This document shows positions 57,387-64,000 of a stretch of DNA of 64,000 nucleotides, in pieces (positions within the stretch are counted from its first letter, which is position 1; every line of letters begins with the position of its first letter). The stretch comes from Bacteroidota bacterium. Lineage in GTDB: Bacteria > Bacteroidota > Bacteroidia > Bacteroidales > Paludibacteraceae. A program made the translations under genes and the position numbers. Location: the NCBI GenBank assembly GCA_021779195.1, contig JAJYBB010000003.1, positions 156,901-220,900 of the forward strand. The letters are read 5' to 3'. The notes beneath the pieces were generated by a model. It had not been told where the DNA came from, did no database searches, and saw nothing but the letters and a program-made list of their open reading frames with translations.

Positions 57387-60080
57387 CTATTTCAATTCAA
57401 AAATTCCACATAAATCTTTGAATGATTTTATATCATTTTTTACCATCTCCCATCTTTCCTGCATCACATAAACAGGTTTGTAGCTGTATTTCTTTTGAGT
57501 TGCATTTATATCGGCGCACCAGGTTTGTAATCGCTTGATTTTGCGCACATCGTCTAAATCCTGTCGTCCTTTGGTTTCCAGAATGTAGAAGCTATTTTCG
57601 CCGGTTTTTACGAAAAAGTCAGGATAATACTCCCTTATGTTGCCATCTTCTGCCTGATATTCTATTTTGAAATTCACGCCTCCATCGCCCATTGTATTTT
57701 TGGCATACGAAATCACATCGTCAAAACGACTTTCCATGTAAGAAGCTAATTCCAATTCAAACGAATTGTCGCCAATGATTTTAGTAAATACTGATTTCTT
57801 GGGAATTATAAAAGCTTGATTTTCTGCTACTTTTGGTTTGGTTTGCTTCAACGATATGTAGTTTTTCACCTCAACAGAACCCTTATCCATTACGGTCAAG
57901 TCGTCTATTGCTTTCTTAAATGACGTTTTCAGAATTTCTTTGGGGTTCAACTCCGACAAATTCCGCATGGTTTGCGGGTCGGACAATGAAACTTCCATGG
58001 CAGTAATTCCATCTTTACTGAAAAGGAAGTATTTGATAAAACTTTCTACTTTTGGGTAGAGAATATTGAAACCGCTTACCAACCGGCTTTCTTTGAGAAT
58101 GGCTGAGGTAAAAAAACCAATTACATGACGGAAATCGGGTTTCGTGTCTTTGAAAATGGTTTTATGCGAAAAATCACCATCAATATCATTGAAAATAATT
58201 TCTTTTAATTCATTCGAGTTGAAAGTTTTGAATGATACTTTCTTGTTTTTCAGATTACCGGCATCAATCAGTTCCAGATTTTTGAATTCACGGTATATTC
58301 GTGGGCTTAACTGAGGTATAGGAATATCAAGCGCATCCAAATCTTTGTTCGGGTTTTCTTTATCCACTTCCACGAACAAGGGCGATTTTGTCTTTGTACC
58401 CTTACCCATTGGGCTGTATTGAAATTCCACGCCATCGGTTTTTAATCCTTCCACGAATTCGAGAAATGCAGTAGTACCTACTACGACCAGATTTTCGGGA
58501 GTTTCAAGTGAATACATTTTCCGCAATCCTCTACCAATAGTCTGTTCGGGTAAAATTTTAGAATCAGCCCCAAATGGGCGAAGCCCAACAATAGTGGTAA
58601 CATTGCGCACATCCCAGCCTTCACGAAGCATTAATACCGATACTACCGCTCTGTATTTTGAATGTGCTTTGTCAATATCATCAGCCGCTTTCCGCAATTG
58701 CTCCAACTCTTCTTTATCTTTTTTACCTGAATTAGTTTCCTTTATCTCGCCCGAATTGTTGGTATGAATGGTTAGAACTGCATTTTTCATCAGTGGATAA
58801 TTCATTTCCAAAAAAGCGGCAGCCTGATCGGCTTCTTTGGTGCTCATGGTCATTATGAAAAGGATAGGCGTTTTGTGGTTCTTCATTTCCTCGTATTGCT
58901 GCTCCCATTCCAGATAACCTAATTCCATAAAATCGCGATACCGCTCTACAAAATCGCTGCTCTCTTTTTCTTTTAGTTTTTGTCGTGATGCTTCATCGGG
59001 CAAAACAGGCGACTTGACCACATTTTGTTTAATTGCTTCTACCAGCGGATAATCGCAGATAGTTTGTACGAAAATGGCACCGTTGTTATGTTTTGGTGTG
59101 GCTGTGAAGTCGGTTTGCAAACTGATACCCTGACTGTTTTTCAACTTCAGTTTATTGCTGATATCCTCAATGCTTTGAAACCATGCCAGCGATTTATCAT
59201 GAATGTGGTGCGCTTCATCATTCAGTATCACCAAATTTTTCAGCTTATCACTTCTCAAAATTTTGCCTAAGTCCAGGCCTTTCGAAGTGTCGGCATCAGG
59301 TTTTGGTTTTACCCCCAGAAAAGTGGTCTCAAAGCTTTCTTCAGGGTCTTCGTTGAAAAAAACACGGTGGATATTGGTCAGGAAAATATTGCCTGATTCG
59401 GTGATTGGTTTTAATTCATCCTGAATGTGTAAGGTGAGTTGAAAATCATTCTTCCAGTCTTTGTCATCGTAGCCATTTTCAGGAATAAATGGTTCTTCAA
59501 AAAACATTTTCAGTCCACTAAAATCTTTCAATATCCTGTTTAATACAATGATATTGGGTACAATCACCAGAAAGTTTTTTGATAACGGACTGTTTTCTTC
59601 GTATAATTTATGAAAGTATGACCAAACCAGCGTCAATGCCAGTACTTTGGTTTTACCTGCACCGGTAGCCATTTTCACCACATAGCGCGTCCATGTTTCG
59701 TCAAACATTCCAGTACTAACACGTCCCGATGAATCAAATTTCATTAGTTCGTATTTGTCCTTTGCTTTTACAACTTCGTACAGGTAAATGATTGATTCAA
59801 TAGCTTCGCGTTGAGAAAAGAAAAAACTGAAAGGTGTTTGTCCAATAAGATGTTCCTGATTAAACCAAAAATTCAACAGTGATTTTGATGTTTCAGAAGC
59901 ACCCTGATAATTATCTTCGCGCCATTGTGCAACTGCTTTACGGATTTTATATACTAGGGGTGGCAACAGCATTTCATACTTATTCTGAAACGCATCTAAC
60001 TGGTTTTGAGTCGGAGCCCACCGCTCGTTGGGAGGAAGAATTTTAAACGGACTGGAAGTGGTAAAAGATTGGTTATTCAT
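57387..60080 (-). CDS. Type III restriction enzyme, helicase/nuclease subunit (Res)
   Basis: 897 residues. SF2 helicase: Walker A MATGAGKTKVLAL (about 138-150), DEAH-like LNDEAHHIHD near 289-298, and motif VI EQTIGRGLRKM near 525-535. The C-terminal PD-(D/E)xK nuclease has EYYPDFFVKTG and YILETKGRQD (about 835-860), with Asp, Glu and Lys in place. With Mod it cuts after ATP-driven signalling between two sites. It is first in the transcription order res > mod. The island around it carries toxin-antitoxin-like genes, common next to type III systems. Confidence 0.93.
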   Translation of the reverse strand: MNNQSFTTSSPFKILPPNERWAPTQNQLDAFQNKYEMLLPPLVYKIRKAVAQWREDNYQGASETSKSLLNFWFNQEHLIGQTPFSFFFSQREAIESIIYLYEVVKAKDKYELMKFDSSGRVSTGMFDETWTRYVVKMATGAGKTKVLALTLVWSYFHKLYEENSPLSKNFLVIVPNIIVLNRILKDFSGLKMFFEEPFIPENGYDDKDWKNDFQLTLHIQDELKPITESGNIFLTNIHRVFFNEDPEESFETTFLGVKPKPDADTSKGLDLGKILRSDKLKNLVILNDEAHHIHDKSLAWFQSIEDISNKLKLKNSQGISLQTDFTATPKHNNGAIFVQTICDYPLVEAIKQNVVKSPVLPDEASRQKLKEKESSDFVERYRDFMELGYLEWEQQYEEMKNHKTPILFIMTMSTKEADQAAAFLEMNYPLMKNAVLTIHTNNSGEIKETNSGKKDKEELEQLRKAADDIDKAHSKYRAVVSVLMLREGWDVRNVTTIVGLRPFGADSKILPEQTIGRGLRKMYSLETPENLVVVGTTAFLEFVEGLKTDGVEFQYSPMGKGTKTKSPLFVEVDKENPNKDLDALDIPIPQLSPRIYREFKNLELIDAGNLKNKKVSFKTFNSNELKEIIFNDIDGDFSHKTIFKDTKPDFRHVIGFFTSAILKESRLVSGFNILYPKVESFIKYFLFSKDGITAMEVSLSDPQTMRNLSELNPKEILKTSFKKAIDDLTVMDKGSVEVKNYISLKQTKPKVAENQAFIIPKKSVFTKIIGDNSFELELASYMESRFDDVISYAKNTMGDGGVNFKIEYQAEDGNIREYYPDFFVKTGENSFYILETKGRQDLDDVRKIKRLQTWCADINATQKKYSYKPVYVMQERWEMVKNDIKSFKDLCGIFELK

Positions 60081-60132
60081 GGTTTCAGCTTACGTCTCCA
60101 CTATTATCCCGATAAGTTTACCCACAAAAAAA

Positions 60133-60283
60133 GCGTGGACTAAATCCTTATCCACGCTCGAGGCCCTAGGAAGCCTACAAAGAAGAATAAGTCAAAAGCC
60201 CACGCCGGTTGGCATGAGCATTTTGCTTATTGACTCTTCTTTGTTTCGCTTATTGAAATTTCCTAGGTTTCGAGCGTGCGAAC
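60133..60283. repeat. Long imperfect inverted repeat, candidate structured RNA or MITE
   Basis: Outer arms: CACGCTCGA (60153-60161) with TCGAGCGTG (60270-60278). Middle: CCTAGGAA (60165-60172) with TTCCTAGG (60260-60267). Inner: ACAAAGAAGA (60177-60186) with TCTTCTTTGT (60235-60244), then GTCAA (60191-60195) with TTGAC (60230-60234). A 34-nt loop remains. A second hairpin, GCGTGGA/TCCACGC (60133-60139, 60151-60157), competes with the outer arm. It lies just upstream of res. Confidence 0.75.
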
Positions 60284-60335
60284 AATAGCAGAATGCTATT
60301 TAATTAATATTTTGAAAATTGTTTTATTCGATAAT
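60277..60335. repeat. Direct repeat copy 1 (pairs with 61491-61549)
   Basis: Begins TGCGAACAATAGCAGAATGC and ends in TTTTATTCGATA. The same sequence with scattered changes is at 61491-61549. Each copy lies just beyond the 3' end of a nucleotidyltransferase gene. Confidence 0.75.
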
Positions 60336-60343
60336 TCTTTTTT

Positions 60344-60658
60344 TTAGAGTTTTATACGTTCACTATATTGTAAAATCTGATTTACAATGGGTACATTTCT
60401 ATTAAATTCATCTTTGCTGAAAGCGTGTGGTTCTATCAATGTTTCTTCGCCTTTACGAATAACCATCAGTTTTACATCCGTTTCGAAAGTATGGCATTCA
60501 TTATCATTTAACACGATGGCAATATCAATATCACTGTTATCGTGTTGACTTCCTCTGGCATACGATCCAAACAACCATGCTTCAGTAAAATCCAATTTAG
60601 CCTTTCTTACCCGCTTTAAGTACTCACGGCTTATTTTTAAAGCATCTCTTTTATCCAT
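60344..60658 (-). CDS. MNT-type nucleotidyltransferase (antitoxin of HEPN/MNT pair 1)
   Basis: 104 residues. Minimal nucleotidyltransferase fold: AWLFGSYARGSQHDNSDIDI (about 28-47) carries the GSx10DxD active-site pattern. In characterised HEPN/MNT pairs the MNT protein adds AMP to the HEPN RNase and silences it. Its start overlaps the 3' end of the upstream HEPN gene by 22 bp, the usual coupling. That HEPN gene is broken here. Confidence 0.88.
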   Translation of the reverse strand: MDKRDALKISREYLKRVRKAKLDFTEAWLFGSYARGSQHDNSDIDIAIVLNDNECHTFETDVKLMVIRKGEETLIEPHAFSKDEFNRNVPIVNQILQYSERIKL

Positions 60659-61035
60659 AGCCTGCAGTTTTTAATTTTTTCAATCCATTCAAAAGTAAAA
60701 TCATCAGTACAAAGTAAATAAAAACTTTGTTTATAATCATCATATCGGGCATTGATATTAAAACGGGAAATACTTTCGAAGATGATTTGTTGTGGCATAT
60801 CAAGTTCTATGTCAGCTTTTTCACAAATCCGTCGCAAATCATAAATTAATGGTGGATAATCTCCTTTTTATTTGACATATAAAGCTTTAAGGAGTTTCTC
60901 GATCACTAAATGCCCCATAAATAACGACCAACTATTATTGTTGGTTGTGTATAAATCCATCATCGTTTTGAAATCCTTCTCAGCACTTTCAATCCAATAA
61001 TTTATTATTCGTTCTTTGTCAAATGAGCCTTCCAT
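60637..61035 (-). pseudogene. HEPN-domain gene 1, interrupted by one stop codon
   Basis: A 132-codon frame from ATG 61035. INYWIESAEKDFKTMMDLY and VIEKLLKALYVK are followed by TAA (60868-60870), then the frame goes on as KGDYPPLIYDLRRICEKA to the normal end TAG/TAA at 60637. One base change would explain the stop (CAA, AAA or GAA to TAA). The typical HDL after PPxx reads YDL, so the catalytic His may be lost as well. Toxin probably inactive. Confidence 0.85.
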
Positions 61036-61062
61036 AAAATAACAGATTAACTTATTTTTTTA

Positions 61063-61353
61063 TTAATCCTTTCCATAATCGGCGGTTGGTTCGCTGGCAA
61101 TCTGGCTCTCCATTGCTACACTGTTTTTGTACAGTATTTCCGGGTCTAAATCCGCTTCATTATCCCACTCTATGGTGTCAAAACTAACCCTGACGGTATT
61201 GAAAAGAGATATATCTTTCAATTCCGTGAAAATCCCTGTTTCTAAGTATGGGGTCATATCAAACTGCCTCCTTTCTCCATTTGCAAAGGTAAGCATTAAC
61301 TGGTAGTTTGGCAGAGGTTGCACATTTTTTACGGCTAAATACATTGATTGCAT
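61063..61353 (-). CDS. DUF2442 protein
   Basis: About 96 residues from ATG 61353 (MQSMYLAVKNVQPL); ATG 61344 is also possible. The family pattern is visible in YQLMLTFANGERRQFDMTPY and VSFDTIEWDNEADLDPEILY. DUF2442 genes are usually paired with DUF4160 and are thought to be toxin-antitoxin-like; no activity is established. The last residues IASEPTADYGKD are shared with the MNT gene at 61577 through a 34-bp DNA repeat. It lies 27 bp before the HEPN-1 start. Confidence 0.82.
   Translation of the reverse strand: MQSMYLAVKNVQPLPNYQLMLTFANGERRQFDMTPYLETGIFTELKDISLFNTVRVSFDTIEWDNEADLDPEILYKNSVAMESQIASEPTADYGKD
61068..61101. repeat. 34-bp repeat copy 1, encodes IASEPxADYGK tail
   Basis: CCTTTCCATAATCGGCGGTT followed by GGTTCGCTGGCAAT. 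It matches 61585-61618 with 3 differences. Read on the minus strand it is the C-terminal end of DUF2442. Confidence 0.8.
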
Positions 61354-61474
61354 TTTAATGATTCTATTGTAAATGGTTTTTCTCCATTCTGACAAAGTTT
61401 CCAATTGGCGATCAACTCATCTTTATGGATTTCCATCGGATTATAATCCCGAAAAACATGGATATAGTTGGCAT
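61335..61474 (-). pseudogene. DUF4160 remnant with internal deletion
   Basis: From ATG 61474 the start MPTISMFFGIIIR is the standard DUF4160 beginning. A frame change at about 61437 leads to EIHKDELIANWKLCQNGEKP, the standard end, stopping at TAG 61335. The middle 40-50 residues are missing. The end overlaps the DUF2442 start, as in intact pairs. Confidence 0.8.
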
Positions 61475-61490
61475 ATTTTTTTTATAGTAC

Positions 61491-61549
61491 TGCGAACAAC
61501 AGCAAAATGCTATTTTAGTGTGTTGAAAATTATTTTATTCGATAGATTA
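61491..61549. repeat. Direct repeat copy 2 (pairs with 60277-60335)
   Basis: Begins TGCGAACAACAGCAAAATGC, then TGAAAATTATTTTATTCGATA. It lies between the second MNT gene and the DUF4160 remnant. Confidence 0.75.
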
Positions 61550-61576
61550 TTTATTTATTTAAAAAATGCTTGTTTT

Positions 61577-61951
61577 TTATTTTTCCTTTCCATAATCCGC
61601 CTTTGGTTCGCTGGCAATAAGATGTTGGGTTGTAACTGACAGTTCAATGCCTTTCGTTTTAATCTGCTCTATTAAAGGCGAATTGTCGTTGCTGATGAAT
61701 TTGTTTTTCCCAATTAAAAATGGTTCAATTTTAGTACTTACCAATCGGGTGAGCTTCCATATTTTCCCCACAGCCTCATCGTCCTGTTCATCATATTTTT
61801 CGGATACAATCAATACATCTATATCGCTTGCATCGGTTGCGGTATTGGTGCTGTAACTACCAAATAAAAACGCTTTGTAAACCCCTATTCCATTGCTATT
61901 TAATATCAAAATGTATTTCTTTAACAGCTCAATTACTTCTGCTTTAGCCAT
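61577..61951 (-). CDS. MNT-type nucleotidyltransferase (antitoxin of HEPN/MNT pair 2)
   Basis: 124 residues. KAFLFGSYSTNTATDASDID (about 26-45) has the nucleotidyltransferase GS...DxD site. The C-terminal tail IASEPKADYGKEK is the repeat-derived end shared with DUF2442. Its start overlaps the broken HEPN-2 gene by 19 bp. Confidence 0.87.
   Translation of the reverse strand: MAKAEVIELLKKYILILNSNGIGVYKAFLFGSYSTNTATDASDIDVLIVSEKYDEQDDEAVGKIWKLTRLVSTKIEPFLIGKNKFISNDNSPLIEQIKTKGIELSVTTQHLIASEPKADYGKEK
61585..61618. repeat. 34-bp repeat copy 2, encodes IASEPxADYGK tail
   Basis: CCTTTCCATAATCCGCCTTT then GGTTCGCTGGCAAT; see copy at 61068-61101. Confidence 0.8.
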
Positions 61952-62302
61952 ACTAGTAGGTTTTCAGTTTTGCTTAAATAATTGTTTACTTTCTCTTCGT
62001 CGGGAATTGTCGGTTGATAATCAGGATAACGTCCCTGAAGCTGATATTTCATAAGTATTCCAAGAAATAGCTCATCTTTTTCATCAAAAGTGATTCCGGC
62101 AATTTCTGACAGATACAAAAGATCATGTGAGCGCGATGCAATTTCAGAAGTTTGTTTAACAACTATCGCTTTGATTGCCTTCTCAATATCTAAAAAACAA
62201 ACCTTGCAGATATCGCTTGTTGTTAATCAGAACTTTTGCTGACTCAAGATCATCAAATGCACTGTTAAACCATTAATCAACTTGTTTTTCAATATTTATC
62301 AT
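61933..62302 (-). pseudogene. HEPN-domain gene 2, broken by a stop and a frameshift
   Basis: From ATG 62302: MINIEKQVD, then TAA (62273-62275) where relatives have Tyr before Trp, then WFNSAFDDLESAKVLINNKR. An extra T in a T6 run (plus 62192-62197) shifts the frame; without it the text reads YLQGLFLDIEKAIKAIV. It continues with SEIASRSHDLLYLSEIAGIT to a stop at 61933. SHDL keeps the His of the HEPN RNase motif. The IS left end is 21 bp upstream. Confidence 0.85.
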
Positions 62303-62350
62303 TTTGTATGATAGAGTTTATATAGGGTCTGCTGAAAAACAGCAAATAGA

Positions 62351-62380
62351 TTGTTAGTCAATATTATATCCTTATTTTTG
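62351..62380 (+). promoter_or_regulatory. Promoter of the IS transposase
   Basis: TTG at 62351-62353, a 19-bp spacer and TATTTTTG at 62373-62380, 22 bp before the start. It is inside the element, so the transposase is expressed from its own promoter. Confidence 0.6.
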
Positions 62381-62401
62381 TGCAACTAACTGCAAGGAAA
62401 A

Positions 62402-63982
62402 ATGACATCACCCCGTAAAAAGCGTGCACAAGTGCCGGAATATGTAAGTCCCAACCAATTGACTTTGGCTGGATTTGAACATCCATTTGATCAAAAACTG
62501 AGTACAACAAACCGTTGGGTTGTGTTAGCTCATCTTATCCCATGGGATGAAATTTGCAATATGTACTTCAAGTTTGTTCCAAAAGGACAAACCGGCCGTC
62601 CTGCTTTAAATCCACGCATTGTGATTGGTTCACTGATTATAAAACATATGTGCAACTTGGATGACCGCGAAACAGTTGATCAAATATCAGAAAATATTTA
62701 CATGCAATACTTTCTGGGTTATCCAAGTTTTACGAACGAAAAACCCTTCGATGCCTCTCTTTTTGTTGAGTTTCGCAAGCGTCTTGGATTAGAAAATCTC
62801 AATGCGATCAACGAAAAGATAGTTGCAATTAAAACAAAAATTGAAAGTACAGCTACGACCAACAAACCGATATTATCTTCAAATCAGGATGATGATGAAT
62901 CCGACAATGAACAAGATTCAACGAGTGAACCTGAGCACAAAGGTCGTGTAATTTACGATGCTACGGCTTGTCCACAGGACATTGCCTATCCAACAGACTT
63001 AAACCTACTGAACGATGCCCGAGAGAAACTAGAAGAACTGATTGACTACGTTTACACCAAAGAGTTACATGAACTCAAACCAAGGACTTATCGCCAAATT
63101 GCCCGTAAGAAATATCTTCAAACCGCTCAAAAGAAGAACAAGAGTCGTAAAGTTATCCGTAAAGCTAACCGCTGTCAACTAAACTTTGTAAAGCGAGATA
63201 TCGCCATTATTAATGACCTGTTGGATGTTTATCAAACCAACAATCTGAAATTCCCATTAAATCCAAGTCAGTATAAATATCTTTTGGTGGTACAAACGCT
63301 CTACGACCAACAAAAACAAATGTACGATACCAAAACTCATAGTATTGAACACCGTATTGTAAGCATTCATCAGCCACATGTAAGGCCTATCGTAAGAGGT
63401 AAAGCACAGGCAAAAGTCGAATTTGGTGCCAAAATACACGTTTCAATCATTGACGGAATCTCATTTTTAGACGAACTTTCGTGGGATGCCTTTAATGAAG
63501 GAAACCACATGATGCATTACGTTAATCAGTTCAAGAAACGCTTCGGTTGTTATCCTCGCGAGGTGCTTGCCGATCAAATATACTGTACCCGAGCCAACCG
63601 GGCTGCGCTAAAAGAATTAGGAATAAAACTTTTAGCCAAACCACTTGGCAGACCCTCGGCAATGTCAATTCATGTAAGTCCAGGAGAGCGAAACCCAATA
63701 GAAGGCAAGTTCGGTCAAGCCAAAACCGGATACGGTTTGAATCGTATCAAAGCAAGACTTCAAGGAACAAGCGAAAGTTGGATTGCCACCATTGTATTGG
63801 TGTTGAACTTAGTCAAATTGGCGGGAGTAGCACTCCTGTACCCAATAATCAACTTTTATCAGAGTTTTTCAGCACGCTTGCTGAAAATACTTTTTCAAGA
63901 TCATTCTATATTTTCAAAACAAATATCCTTGAGTAATCAAACAGACGATTCTCGTCTAATTTTATATTTAAACATCGTCTGA
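62402..63982 (+). CDS. IS transposase (DDE type)
   Basis: 526 residues. The N-terminal DUF772-like region has NRWVVLAHLIPWDEICNMYF and a run of helices with DRETVDQISENIYMQYFLGY. Likely catalytic residues are the Asp of IYDATACPQDIAYPTDLNLL, the Asp of EVLADQIYCTRANR, and the Glu of RNPIEGKFGQAKTGYGL. The stop codon touches the right inverted repeat. The gene is intact, so the element may still move. Confidence 0.9.
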   Translation: MTSPRKKRAQVPEYVSPNQLTLAGFEHPFDQKLSTTNRWVVLAHLIPWDEICNMYFKFVPKGQTGRPALNPRIVIGSLIIKHMCNLDDRETVDQISENIYMQYFLGYPSFTNEKPFDASLFVEFRKRLGLENLNAINEKIVAIKTKIESTATTNKPILSSNQDDDESDNEQDSTSEPEHKGRVIYDATACPQDIAYPTDLNLLNDAREKLEELIDYVYTKELHELKPRTYRQIARKKYLQTAQKKNKSRKVIRKANRCQLNFVKRDIAIINDLLDVYQTNNLKFPLNPSQYKYLLVVQTLYDQQKQMYDTKTHSIEHRIVSIHQPHVRPIVRGKAQAKVEFGAKIHVSIIDGISFLDELSWDAFNEGNHMMHYVNQFKKRFGCYPREVLADQIYCTRANRAALKELGIKLLAKPLGRPSAMSIHVSPGERNPIEGKFGQAKTGYGLNRIKARLQGTSESWIATIVLVLNLVKLAGVALLYPIINFYQSFSARLLKILFQDHSIFSKQISLSNQTDDSRLILYLNIV

Positions 63983-64000
63983 GTTTTTCAGCAGACCCTA

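Larger units (their letters stand above)
62323..64000 (+). mobile_element. Complete insertion sequence, IS1182/IS5-like
   Basis: Identical 18-bp terminal inverted repeats, TAGGGTCTGCTGAAAAAC at 62323-62340 and its complement at 63983-64000, flank one transposase gene, for about 1.68 kb in all. The right repeat ends on the last base of the window, so the target duplication cannot be checked; the terminal TA may belong to the target. Confidence 0.9.

Noticed and set aside
60153..60278. Integron attC site
   Set aside because: The arms lack the GTTRRRY/RYYYAAC core boxes and no integrase gene is present.

Overview
The window comes from an AT-rich genome of the phylum Bacteroidetes, most likely order Bacteroidales. 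The grounds are promoters of the type TTTG/TTG-N19-20-TAnnTTTG (clear before rpmH, tRNA-Gln, psd, gph, ppnP and the IS transposase), a type IX secretion sorting tail on a secreted enzyme, the dut-TPR-DUF4292-EnvC and PASTA-RluD-Ddl gene orders usual in that phylum, and the suf (not isc) iron-sulfur system. I cannot name a species.

Positions 1-31000 are mostly housekeeping. They hold the 5' part of a Gfo/Idh/MocA oxidoreductase, an OmpA-family envelope protein, psd-MazG-deoC, a long-chain polyprenyl diphosphate synthase, polA, and a minus-strand run dut > TPR lipoprotein > DUF4292 lipoprotein > EnvC-like activator > parE > solitary adenine methyltransferase. Next come a pair of outer-membrane proteins, 5-formyltetrahydrofolate cyclo-ligase, and a minus-strand run PASTA > RluD > Ddl > prenyl synthase > unknown. 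Then follow rpmH, tyrS, tRNA-Gln(TTG), dnaN and a DEDDh exonuclease.

Positions 31000-54600 mix a sufB-sufC-sufD-Nudix block with a scattered set for pectin and arabinan: GH28, GH43, GH51, GH105 and an esterase. Among them lie envelope genes (beta-propeller, unknown lipoprotein, polysaccharide deacetylase, serine hydrolase). An AraC regulator next to GH105 is broken by three one-base deletions. No SusC/SusD pair is in the window.

Positions 54600-64000 form an accessory defence island. It holds a type III restriction-modification pair (res then mod in transcription order), two HEPN/MNT toxin-antitoxin-like modules and a DUF4160/DUF2442 pair, then a complete IS ending at the last base. In both HEPN/MNT modules the HEPN (toxin-type) gene is broken and the nucleotidyltransferase gene is intact; the DUF4160 gene has lost its middle. 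The island is dense in repeats: GGCTAAAGCC palindromes between mod and res, a long imperfect inverted repeat of about 150 bp before res, a 59-bp direct repeat, and a 34-bp repeat read as the same C-terminal tail in two unrelated proteins. These repeats and decayed modules are the most unusual part of the window.
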